The position numbers were made by a program, and so were the translations under genes. Under the pieces are notes generated by a model. It did no database searches and was not told the DNA's origin. It was given only the letters and a program-made list of their open reading frames with translations. From NCBI RefSeq assembly GCF_016892765.1, contig NZ_JAFEMD010000003.1:62001-126000 (forward strand): a stretch of DNA of 64,000 nucleotides, read 5' to 3'. Shown piece after piece: positions 57,501 to 64,000 of the stretch; position 1 is the stretch's first letter, and each line of letters begins with the position of its first letter. This stretch comes from Microvirga arvi. Its GTDB lineage: Bacteria; Pseudomonadota; Alphaproteobacteria; Rhizobiales; Beijerinckiaceae.

Positions 57501-57943
57501 TTGTTCTTTGTGTAGATGCTCACGAAGCCGCCATCCATTTTGGATGACACAGAGGCCAGCTCTGAAGCACCGGTGACGTTCGTTGTTACCGTTCTGACAT
57601 CGCCACCGCTGTAGCTACCATCGTCTTTGAGGGTAAAAACACGGGTCTTCAGCGTGCCATTGGTGACCGCACCCGCATTCCAGCTGACGACGAAGCTGCC
57701 ATCGGTTCCGATAGCTTGGATGTCCAGATTGTTCCCTGGCGTGTTCTCAGTATCGATGGAGTAAACTGCACCATCAGTGTTGCCACCACCGTCATAAACC
57801 TGGAATTTCAGCTGATTGGCTTCACGCCATCCCACGACATAACCGCCATTCGGCAGGTAAGCGATCGAGGGCCGATCAGCATATTGTCCAGAGACTTCGC
57901 CGAGTCGGACATCGTATTTGGCTTTCCAGATTGCGAATGTCAT
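54575..57943 (-). CDS. Large RTX calcium-binding protein with N-terminal propeller-like repeats
   Basis: A protein of 1122 residues with no N-terminal signal peptide. Residues 1-370 hold seven repeats of a G-G-F-x-V-x-W/Y motif (about positions 33, 82, 138, 187, 239, 289, 343), spaced 49-56 apart, suggestive of a seven-bladed beta-propeller. From about 385 to 1010 there are many GGxGxDxLx nonapeptides (for example GGAGDDHLIGGAGGDSLVGG) that bind calcium. The last 100 residues (ending NLPLTHNDFFVI) fit a type I secretion signal. The start ATG at 57943 follows GGAGGAG. No type I export genes are in the window. Function is unknown; adhesin, enzyme or surface-layer roles are possible. Confidence 0.88.
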   Translation of the reverse strand: MTFAIWKAKYDVRLGEVSGQYADRPSIAYLPNGGYVVGWREANQLKFQVYDGGGNTDGAVYSIDTENTPGNNLDIQAIGTDGSFVVSWNAGAVTNGTLKTRVFTLKDDGSYSGGDVRTVTTNVTGASELASVSSKMDGGFVSIYTKNNFVYFQAHAADGSLTNNSPYVLHDGDSIVDYPSINQIASNKYVYSYGEGDNIYFRTFTLTGNTGALGTLVNVGAGDRSQVVALKDANGVPNGQFAVVKSQGKNLVAGFYNQDGVRIGSGSDIVITNDAYTFEGHFNVTAIRGGRIAVTYSDTTFTPKILLKVMDANGNSGNENNNPLTLDGPNGFRQPTITEMADGRLSVAWEDWTRSQQDVSSAIVDPRLVKVNVQGTAKNDYYVGTEHSGDQLYGNDGKDTLLGGAGDDHLIGGAGGDSLVGGAGKDTATYADADAAVKVFMHKIADNTGYAAGDSYDGIEVIDGSTFNDLLEGDANDNQFWANDGNDTIKGFNGNDTLKGAGGSDLLYGGAGADYFEGGDSRDYLTYEYSTAGIGVTVSLEDASQNTNEAKGDTYIEIEALSGTNYDDVLIGWTGEKQNAILDDEIYGFAGNDLIIGGAGADQLFGNADNDTLQGGAGADRLEGDAGDNFASYAGATEAVAAVLWDASQNRGEAAGDTYGMYEGKVSIKGLIGSKFNDTLQGTNTDDNALFGGDGNDALAGWNGSDTLDGGAGADDLNGGEGFDYASYASSTVSVTIALPAGGTGTVAGDTFSSIEGLIGSGSGDTLIGNEIANRLKGEGGNDVLNGDAGTDTLEGGAGDDVLVGGAGADILEGGTGSDTYYVAAGDRIVEHAGQGTDTVVITSDFVLTHQSDFANIENIRLDVSTVATTLTGSEVANALTGNDASNRIDGLGGNDVLSGLGGNDALFGGAGDDLIDGGTGIDAMEGGTGNDTYYANDLGDYVVEVPGGGIDTVYASVNFNMGAGTEVEYLYAIGGNALQLKGSNFANVITGNAGANKIYGGLGNDLLRGGAGKDTFVFDTKLNKSSNVDRILDFNVRDDSFHLDNKYFTKLGSGTASKPKKFGSDMFVKATKAQDREDRIIYDKKTGALYYDQDGTGSKAQVKIATLTKNLPLTHNDFFVI

Positions 57944-58291
57944 GGTCACTCCTCCAATTGTTCAATCTTTGGCTGTTTAGCAACAGAATCACGCCAGGCC
58001 TGGCTGGGCTGCCCTGGTAAATGATCCAACGTTATGTTGCAAGAATATAGCGTTAAAAGTTTAACCGGAGGTGTTCTGCCGCACATGGCGGGCTCCAGCG
58101 GCCAATTCTCTATTGATTCCGTTAGGTTACACCCCAAGGGAAGCCGAGGATCGTCGCCTGGCGTGGAGCTCGCGGTGAGGTGATATGTAGCGGGACGGTA
58201 AGCCCGGGCCGGGTTTCGCCACCCCATAGCCATCCGCACCGGGAGCCGCTATTTCTTGCCATAAAGCAGCCTCACCAGCCCCCGAGACCCG
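57944..58291. other. Intergenic region between RTX and polA genes
   Basis: A 348-base divergent interval. I find no gene; a 32-codon frame near 58085 has no support. It includes AT-richer blocks near 57950 and 58030 that could be the RTX promoter, and the polA promoter near its right end. Confidence 0.4.
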
Positions 58292-61200
58292 ATGCCCTCC
58301 TCCCGTCCTGTCCAAGCCGGCGATCACGTGTTTCTCGTCGACGGCTCGTCCTTCATCTTCCGGGCCTATTTCCAGTCCATGAACCAGGACCAGAAGTACA
58401 ATTCCCGCTCCTCGGACGGGATGCCCACGGGCGCCGTGCGGCTCTTCGTGTCCAAGCTTCTGCAGTTCATGCGCGACGGGGCGGCGGGGCTCAAACCCAC
58501 GCATCTGGCCATCGTGCTCGACAAGTCCGAGGGCTCGTTCCGCAAGGAGCTCTACGAGGATTACAAGGGCCACCGGCCCGATGCGCCGGAGGACCTGAAG
58601 GTCCAGATGCCGATCATGCGCGAGGCGATCCGGGCCTTCGGGCTCGAGCCTGTGGAGCTGCAGCGCTACGAGGCGGACGATCTCATCGCCACCTATACCC
58701 AGCAGGCGAAGGCGCGCGGGGCGGACGTGCTCATCATCTCCTCCGACAAGGATTTGATGCAGCTCGTGGGGCCCAAGGTCTGCTTCTACGATTTCGAATC
58801 GGGCTCCAAGGGCAAGCCCGGCTACCGGCCCGAGCGGAATCTCGATGAGGCCGCCGTCATCGAGAAGTGGGAGGGCATCCCGCCGGAAAAGATCGGCGAC
58901 GTGCTGGCGCTCATGGGCGACACCTCGGACAACGTGCCGGGCGTGCCCGGCATCGGGCTCAAGACCGCAGCCCAGCTCATCAAGGAATACGGCGATCTCG
59001 AAACGCTGCTGGAGCGCGCGGGCGAGATCAAGCAGCCCAAGCGCCGCGAGACGCTGATCGCCAACACGGAATCGGCGCGCCTGTCGAAGAAGCTCGTGAC
59101 TCTCGACTGCGAAGCGCCCGTGCCGGTGCCCCTCGACGAGCTGCGCGTGCCGAACCCCGATCCGAAGACGCTGGTCGGCTTCCTCAAGGCCATGGAGTTC
59201 TCGACCCTGACCCGGCGCGTGGCGGAGCTCTACGAGGCCGATCCGTCAGCGATCCCACCCGACCCGCGCCTCATGCCCGGCGGCGAGGCGATCCGCTGGA
59301 CCGGCAACGGAACCGGCGTGACGGCGCCCACCGACGATGCGGTGCCCTTCTTCGACAAGGCCGACGCGGCCTCGGGCGAGGTCGATCCCTTCGCAGGCCT
59401 CGACCTGCCAGAGACCGCAACCCTCCGCAAGCCCGTCGAGGGCCTCGGCACGCCCTCGCAGCTGGCCGGCACGCGCGCGACGGAGGCCTCCTCGGCTCCC
59501 ATCGACGTCACATCTTATGAGACCGTCACCAGCCTGGAGCGCCTGAAGGAATGGGTTGCCCTAGCCCGGGAGCAGGGCTATGTGGCCGTCGATACGGAGA
59601 CGAGCGATCTCGACGCCAACCGCGCCGATCTCGTCGGCTTCTCGCTCGCTGTGGAGCCGGGCAAGGCGTGTTACGTGCCGCTGCAGCACCGTGATGAATC
59701 CGATCTCTTCGGCGGCGGCCTCGTCAAGGGCCAGATTCCCATCACAGATGCCCTCGACGTGATCCGCCCGCTTCTGGAGGATCCTTCAGTCCTCAAGATC
59801 GGCCAGAACATGAAATACGACTGGATCGTGTTCGAGCGCCACGGCATCGAGGTGCACCCTTATGACGACACGATGCTGATCTCCTACGTGCTTGATGCCG
59901 GAAAAGGCTCGCACGGCATGGACGAGCTCTCGCGCCGCCATCTCGGCCACTCGCCGATCACCTTCTCGGATGTCGCCGGCACGGGCCGGAACAAGGTGAC
60001 CTTCGACAAGGTCGAGATCTCCAAGGCCACGGCCTATGCGGCGGAGGATGCGGACGTTACCTTACGCCTCTGGCATGTGCTGAAACCCCGCCTTGTCTCG
60101 GAGCGCCGCGCAACGGTCTACGAGACGCTGGAGCGCCCGATGGTCGACACGCTGGCGCGCATGGAGATGCGCGGCATCATGGTCGACCGGCAGATCCTGA
60201 GCCGCCTCTCGGGCGATTTCTCGCAATCCCTCGCACGCCTCGAGGACGAGATTCACGAGATGGCGGGCGAGAAGTTCTCGCTTGGGAGCCCGAAGCAGAT
60301 CGGCGACATCCTGTTCGGCCGCATGGGCCTGCCCGGCGCCAAGAAGACGCCCTCCGGCCAATGGGCGACGCCCGCGACGCTGCTCGACGAGCTAGCGCAG
60401 GCCGGCCACGAGCTGCCGGCCAAAATCCTCGAATGGCGTCAGCTCTCTAAGCTGAAGTCGACCTATACGGACACGCTGCAGGAGCACATGAACCCTGAGA
60501 CCAAGCGGGTGCACACCTCGTTCTCGCTGGCCTCTACCACGACGGGGCGGCTTTCGTCGTCGGATCCCAACCTGCAGAACATCCCGATCCGCACGGAAGC
60601 GGGCCGCAAGATCCGCAAGGCCTTCGTGGCGCAGGAAGGCCACAAGATCATCTCGGCGGACTACAGCCAGATCGAGCTGCGCCTGCTGGCCCACATCGCC
60701 GACATCCCACAGTTGCAGGAAGCGTTCGCCAATGGCGTCGACATTCACGCGGCGACCGCATCCGCCATGTTCGGCGTGCCCCTCGACCAGATGACGGGCG
60801 ACCTGCGCCGCCAGGCCAAGACCATCAATTTCGGTATCATCTACGGCATCTCGGCCTTCGGCCTCGCCGTGCGCCTCGGCATCGGCAACCAGGAGGCCTC
60901 CACCTTCATCAAGCAGTATTTCGAGCGCTTCCCCGGCATCCGCACCTATATCGACGACACGAAGAAGTTCGTGCGCGAGAAGTCCTACGTGACAACCCTG
61001 TTCGGGCGCGTCTGCCACTACCCGCAGATCAGGTCCGGCAACCCGTCCGAGCGCGCGGGGGTGGAGCGCCAGGCGATCAACGCGCCGATCCAGGGCACCG
61101 CCGCCGACATCATCCGCCGCGCCATGATCCGCATGGAGGATGCGCTCAAAGCCGAGCGCCTCTCCGCCCGCATGCTGCTGCAGGTGCACGACGAACTGGT

Positions 61201-61345
61201 CTTCGAGGTGCCGGACGATGAGGTCGAGGCCAGCTTGCCCGTGATCTCGCGCGTGATGACCGAAGCCCCCTCCCCGGCCGTGTCGTTGAAAGTGCCGCTG
61301 GCCGTGGACGCCCGCGCCGCGCAGAACTGGGATGAGGCGCATTAG
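58292..61345 (+). CDS. polA: DNA polymerase I
   Basis: A 1017-residue polymerase with all three domains. The 5' nuclease covers about 1-290 (VFLVDGSSFIFRAYF, LVGPKVCFYDFES, GLKTAAQLIKEYG). The 3'-5' exonuclease domain at about 410-600 keeps the DxE motif in VAVDTETSDLDANRADL. The polymerase domain holds SADYSQIELRLLAHIADI, RRQAKTINFGIIYG and LLQVHDELVFEVPDDE. It fills gaps in repair and removes RNA primers. It is slightly longer than the Escherichia coli protein (928 residues), through linker insertions around 330-410. Confidence 0.97.
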   Translation: MPSSRPVQAGDHVFLVDGSSFIFRAYFQSMNQDQKYNSRSSDGMPTGAVRLFVSKLLQFMRDGAAGLKPTHLAIVLDKSEGSFRKELYEDYKGHRPDAPEDLKVQMPIMREAIRAFGLEPVELQRYEADDLIATYTQQAKARGADVLIISSDKDLMQLVGPKVCFYDFESGSKGKPGYRPERNLDEAAVIEKWEGIPPEKIGDVLALMGDTSDNVPGVPGIGLKTAAQLIKEYGDLETLLERAGEIKQPKRRETLIANTESARLSKKLVTLDCEAPVPVPLDELRVPNPDPKTLVGFLKAMEFSTLTRRVAELYEADPSAIPPDPRLMPGGEAIRWTGNGTGVTAPTDDAVPFFDKADAASGEVDPFAGLDLPETATLRKPVEGLGTPSQLAGTRATEASSAPIDVTSYETVTSLERLKEWVALAREQGYVAVDTETSDLDANRADLVGFSLAVEPGKACYVPLQHRDESDLFGGGLVKGQIPITDALDVIRPLLEDPSVLKIGQNMKYDWIVFERHGIEVHPYDDTMLISYVLDAGKGSHGMDELSRRHLGHSPITFSDVAGTGRNKVTFDKVEISKATAYAAEDADVTLRLWHVLKPRLVSERRATVYETLERPMVDTLARMEMRGIMVDRQILSRLSGDFSQSLARLEDEIHEMAGEKFSLGSPKQIGDILFGRMGLPGAKKTPSGQWATPATLLDELAQAGHELPAKILEWRQLSKLKSTYTDTLQEHMNPETKRVHTSFSLASTTTGRLSSSDPNLQNIPIRTEAGRKIRKAFVAQEGHKIISADYSQIELRLLAHIADIPQLQEAFANGVDIHAATASAMFGVPLDQMTGDLRRQAKTINFGIIYGISAFGLAVRLGIGNQEASTFIKQYFERFPGIRTYIDDTKKFVREKSYVTTLFGRVCHYPQIRSGNPSERAGVERQAINAPIQGTAADIIRRAMIRMEDALKAERLSARMLLQVHDELVFEVPDDEVEASLPVISRVMTEAPSPAVSLKVPLAVDARAAQNWDEAH

Positions 61346-61346
61346 C

Positions 61347-61724
61347 ATGGCAGCGTTGCGCTTCAACGTTCGGAGCGTCCTGCTCCTGCTGCCATGCGCT
61401 TTGCTTGTTGGTTTCTTCGTTTACGATCTCGGGGTATCCCTTACCGCGCCTGTCTGCCTTTCTCCCGCCAGTCTCGGCACAGGATGCCTTCCTTTGGGAT
61501 GGGAAGGTCCTTTTTCCGACCACTGGGGCAACAGGTCGCGCAGCAATGCAGTCATCGATAGATCATTGAACCTCGGTTTTGGTTTGATGGTTTTCACAAT
61601 CTGTTCAGCGCTGCTTTACAGGCGCAGCGCCGAACGTTCGAATCAATCTCTCATCGTCATGCTCCAGATCGGCTTGGTGCTTGCACTCCTGCTCAAGAGC
61701 ACATTGTTGAACGAAGCCTCATGA
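61347..61724 (+). CDS. Small membrane protein, about three helices
   Basis: A 125-residue protein. Hydrophobic segments lie at RSVLLLLPCALLVGFFVYDLGV, SLNLGFGLMVFTICSALLY and VMLQIGLVLALLLKSTLL, with a short polar loop (PVCLSPASLGTGCLPLGW) carrying two cysteines. The start overlaps the end of polA closely (one base after its stop); an upstream in-frame ATG lies inside polA. Its stop overlaps the GNAT start as ATGA, giving translational coupling. No family is recognised. Confidence 0.6.
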   Translation: MAALRFNVRSVLLLLPCALLVGFFVYDLGVSLTAPVCLSPASLGTGCLPLGWEGPFSDHWGNRSRSNAVIDRSLNLGFGLMVFTICSALLYRRSAERSNQSLIVMLQIGLVLALLLKSTLLNEAS

Positions 61725-62245
61725 CGGCAGATCTTGACTGCCATGGAAGAGGCCCAGCTGCTTTGAGCAGCCTTCTCGTTCGGCATGCTGCTGCAGATGA
61801 CGCTCAAACGATCTTCGGTTTCGTGTCAGGTCTGATCGAGGACCATCTGCCCGGTCAGGCACCCTGGACGTCGGCAGAGCGGATTGAGACGGACGGCTTC
61901 GGTCCCGATCCCCTCTTCGAGGCTCTTATCGCCGAGCGGGACGCTAAGCCTGTCGGCTTCGTGTCGTTTTTCCGCGGCTACGCAGGCTGGCGCGGCAAGC
62001 CGATGGGTATCGTTCATGCGCTCTATGTTCTGCCCGAAGAGCGCCGCACGGGAGCAGCGCGAGCGTTGATGGCCGCCGTTGCGAAGATCGCACTGGAGCG
62101 GGATTGGGTGCGTGTCGAGCTCTTCGTCGAAGAAGAGCGGCCTGCCATCCACTTCTATGAAGCGATCGGCATGCGCGATCTTCATCACCGGCACATGCGG
62201 CTAGACGGTGAGACGCTCGTGCATTTGGCCAACAACTGCCTTTGA
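61721..62245 (+). CDS. GNAT family N-acetyltransferase
   Basis: A 174-residue protein. LVRHAAADDAQTIFGFV is strand 1, FVSFFRGYAGWRGKPMGIVHALYVLPEERRTGAARALMAAVAKIAL is the acetyl-CoA core with a variant R-R-T-G-A-A loop, and VELFVEEERPAIHFYEAIGMRDLHHRHMRL is motif B. It would acetylate an amine substrate. It is coupled to the small membrane protein by ATGA. Confidence 0.86.
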   Translation: MTADLDCHGRGPAALSSLLVRHAAADDAQTIFGFVSGLIEDHLPGQAPWTSAERIETDGFGPDPLFEALIAERDAKPVGFVSFFRGYAGWRGKPMGIVHALYVLPEERRTGAARALMAAVAKIALERDWVRVELFVEEERPAIHFYEAIGMRDLHHRHMRLDGETLVHLANNCL

Positions 62246-62309
62246 CTTCCTAATCGGATGCTCCACCATCTTCGCAAGCATTGCGAAAGAGAGAGGTCCG
62301 GAGTACCCC

Positions 62310-63020
62310 ATGACCTACGAACTCTACTACTGGCCGACGATCCAAGGACGCGGCGAGTTCGTGCGGCTGGCCCTCGAAGAGGCGGGCGCCGACTACATCG
62401 ACGTGGCGCGGGAATCCGAGGGCGTCGCCGTGATGCTGCGGATGATGGAGCATGCCGGGCATCCGCCTTTCGCGCCGCCTTTCCTGAAGGACGGCGAGAC
62501 CGTCATCGGCCAGACGGCGGCGATCCTGCTGTATCTCGGGGCACGGCACGGGCTCGCGCCCAAGGACCCGGAAGGCGGTCTCTGGACGCACCAGATCCAG
62601 CTCACCCTCAGCGACTTCGTGGCGGAAGCCCACGACACCCATCATCCGGTCGGCGTCGACCTCTATTACGAGGACCAGAAAGGGGAGGCCCTCAAGCGCG
62701 CGAAGGCGTTCCGCGGCAGCCGCATCCCGAAATTTCTCGACTGGTTCGAGACGATCCTCGCCCGCAATCCTGCAGGCGAGAGGCATCTCGTCGGCAGGTC
62801 TCTCACCTATGTCGATCTCTCCCTCTTCCAGGCCGTCGAGGGCCTCTCTTACGCCTTCCCCAAGGCCACGGCCCGCGCCCTGAAGACATCGCCTCGGGTG
62901 GCGGCCCTGCATGATGCCGTAGCGGAAAGACCACGCGTCAAGGCCTACCTCGCAAGCCCGCGGCGTATTCCCTTCAACGAAGAGGGCATTTTCCGGCGCT
63001 ATCCCGAACTGGATGGCTGA
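62310..63020 (+). CDS. Glutathione S-transferase family protein
   Basis: A 236-residue protein. The N-terminal thioredoxin-like domain starts MTYELYYWPTIQGRGEFVRLALEEAGADYIDV, with the active-site tyrosine and the R-G-E-F-V-R-L-A-L motif of sigma/alpha-like GSTs, then ETVIGQTAAILLYL. The helical C-domain has PKFLDWFETIL, and YVDLSLFQAVEGL is the N-capping motif. It conjugates glutathione or binds hydrophobic ligands in the cytoplasm. It is 65 bases downstream of the GNAT gene. Confidence 0.88.
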   Translation: MTYELYYWPTIQGRGEFVRLALEEAGADYIDVARESEGVAVMLRMMEHAGHPPFAPPFLKDGETVIGQTAAILLYLGARHGLAPKDPEGGLWTHQIQLTLSDFVAEAHDTHHPVGVDLYYEDQKGEALKRAKAFRGSRIPKFLDWFETILARNPAGERHLVGRSLTYVDLSLFQAVEGLSYAFPKATARALKTSPRVAALHDAVAERPRVKAYLASPRRIPFNEEGIFRRYPELDG

Positions 63021-63191
63021 GCCGCAAGACCGAAAAACTTCACAGGACCAAGAATCTTGAAGCAGCCCCTTCCCCTACCTTTTGGTAAGCGCTATATTGT
63101 AACGTGATTATCAACGGGGCCTCATTTTGCCGGGATGTGGGGTGCCATCGCAGCTTCGCTCTGAAGCCTTCATGCGCCGCGGAATCCGCCG

Positions 63192-64000
63192 ATGAAGCGG
63201 AAGGTAGCCGCCATCCTCGCTGCGGATATCGTCGGCTTTTCCCGCCTCATCGCGGAAGACGAGGATGGGACGCTGCAGCAGCTCGCGGCCTATCGCAACG
63301 TTCTGGACGATTTCGTGGCTCATCATGGCGGGCGCGTTTTCAATACGGCCGGCGACTCGATCATGTGCGAGTTCGACAGCGCGGTGGAGGCCACACGCGC
63401 GGCCATCGACATCCAGGACTACATGAAGGCGCAGAACCTTGCCTGTCCGCAGAACAGGCGGCTGCAGTTTCGGATCGGCATCTCGGTGGGGGAGGTGGTC
63501 GAACGCCAGAATGACCTCTTGGGCATGGCCGTCAACATCGCGGCCCGTCTGGAAACCCTTTCCTCCCCAGGCGGCATCTGTCTCTCGCGCGCCGTCCATG
63601 AGGCCGTTTCCGGCCAGATCGCCGTGCCGTTCATCGATATCGGCGAGCGGCAGGTGAAGAACATTCCCTTCCCAGTCCATGCCTTCACGATTGTCGGACC
63701 GGATGCGGGGATCACGGCGCAGCCGCCGCGGTCTCCCCTGCGGAGGCTGGCCCTGTCGGCGCTGTCGCTCGCGGGCGCCTGCCTGATCGTCCTCGTCGGC
63801 GCAGGAGGGCTTGCTTCGCATCGCCAGCCGTCAAGGCCGATGGAGCCGTTGGCGGCGAGCCGGGATTCCCGGGCTCCGGTTCGGCAATCCGCTCAGGCTC
63901 TGCTGCTCCCTGCCGATCCGATCGAGGTCTTCTCGCGGCTCGTGCAGCGCGGAGGACAGATCGAAGACCCGCACTCTGCGCCGGGCCTGTATCACAATGC
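63192..64000 (+). CDS. Class III adenylate/guanylate cyclase protein (partial, C-terminus missing)
   Basis: 269 residues are seen before the window ends. The cyclase domain is N-terminal: AADIVGFSRLIAEDEDGTL carries the first metal aspartate (Asp12), FNTAGDSIMCEFDS the second (Asp55), and NDLLGMAVNIAARLETLSSPGGIC contains Asn115 and Arg119 for transition-state binding. A single hydrophobic segment at about 186-206 (LALSALSLAGACLIVLVGAG) follows, then a linker that probably leads to periplasmic tetratricopeptide repeats, as in this common Rhizobiales architecture. It makes cAMP or cGMP in the cytoplasm. Which nucleotide it uses is not decided. Confidence 0.86.
   Translation, partial: MKRKVAAILAADIVGFSRLIAEDEDGTLQQLAAYRNVLDDFVAHHGGRVFNTAGDSIMCEFDSAVEATRAAIDIQDYMKAQNLACPQNRRLQFRIGISVGEVVERQNDLLGMAVNIAARLETLSSPGGICLSRAVHEAVSGQIAVPFIDIGERQVKNIPFPVHAFTIVGPDAGITAQPPRSPLRRLALSALSLAGACLIVLVGAGGLASHRQPSRPMEPLAASRDSRAPVRQSAQALLLPADPIEVFSRLVQRGGQIEDPHSAPGLYHN

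Noticed and set aside
58085..58183. 32-codon frame before polA
   Set aside because: The only ribosome-like sequence is too far upstream, and the peptide has no features.

Overview
The window is high-GC, densely packed chromosomal DNA, most likely from an alphaproteobacterium of the Hyphomicrobiales (Rhizobiales), plausibly near Methylobacteriaceae/Microvirga. This rests on gene content: a pim-like dicarboxylate beta-oxidation set, minCDE with a CtrA-type TTAA-N7-TTAA box, divergent oxyR-katA, a glutathione formaldehyde pathway, a Caulobacter-type xylose dehydrogenase, and intergenic 'GTCATTCCGGGG' palindromes typical of this order. There is no rRNA gene to fix the taxonomy, and I saw no phage, insertion sequence or CRISPR.

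Layout: 1-2.9 kb, a branched-chain amino acid (Liv) ABC transporter, cut at the left edge. 3.3-16.3 kb, a divergent acyl-CoA catabolic locus: a tandem-TetR regulator, an alpha/beta hydrolase, an enoyl-CoA hydratase/3-hydroxyacyl-CoA dehydrogenase and a thiolase on one side; a quinone oxidoreductase, an acyl-CoA ligase, three acyl-CoA dehydrogenases and an SDR on the other. 16.4-25.3 kb, small exported or membrane proteins, tRNA-Arg(CCG), a TerC protein, two RNA-modification enzymes, a cold-shock protein, and DMT and MFS transporters. 25.5-36.1 kb, envelope and division: RlpA-like protein, a proline-rich exported protein coupled to a membrane protein with a degenerate nuclease-like domain, minCDE, an orphan TAXI binding protein with a coiled-coil partner, an XRE-cupin regulator, GNAT and TSUP proteins.

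36.2-42.7 kb is a sulfur and redox block: a cysteine synthase-like enzyme divergent from a YeeE/YedE transporter, a 1-Cys peroxiredoxin, a DsbA-like protein, OxyR and catalase. 42.9-45.7 kb has an MBL hydrolase and the formaldehyde pair frmA-fghA. 45.7-48.6 kb has a Nudix hydrolase, a stand-alone SIR2 protein and an AmpG permease. 48.7-54.3 kb is a xylose-type locus: dehydrogenase, ATPase, permease and binding protein, with a divergent ROK repressor. 54.6-57.9 kb is a large RTX protein. 58.3-64 kb has polA, a small membrane protein, GNAT, GST and a class III cyclase cut at the right edge.

Most of this is ordinary chromosome and I do not see a convincing new multi-gene system. The best leads are the tandem-TetR regulator with its 3'-overlapping hydrolase, the RTX protein with seven propeller-like repeats, the stand-alone SIR2 protein, the membrane-anchored degenerate SNase-like protein, and a palindromic element lying inside the xylose operon. 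All homology statements come from reading motifs by eye; no search was run.
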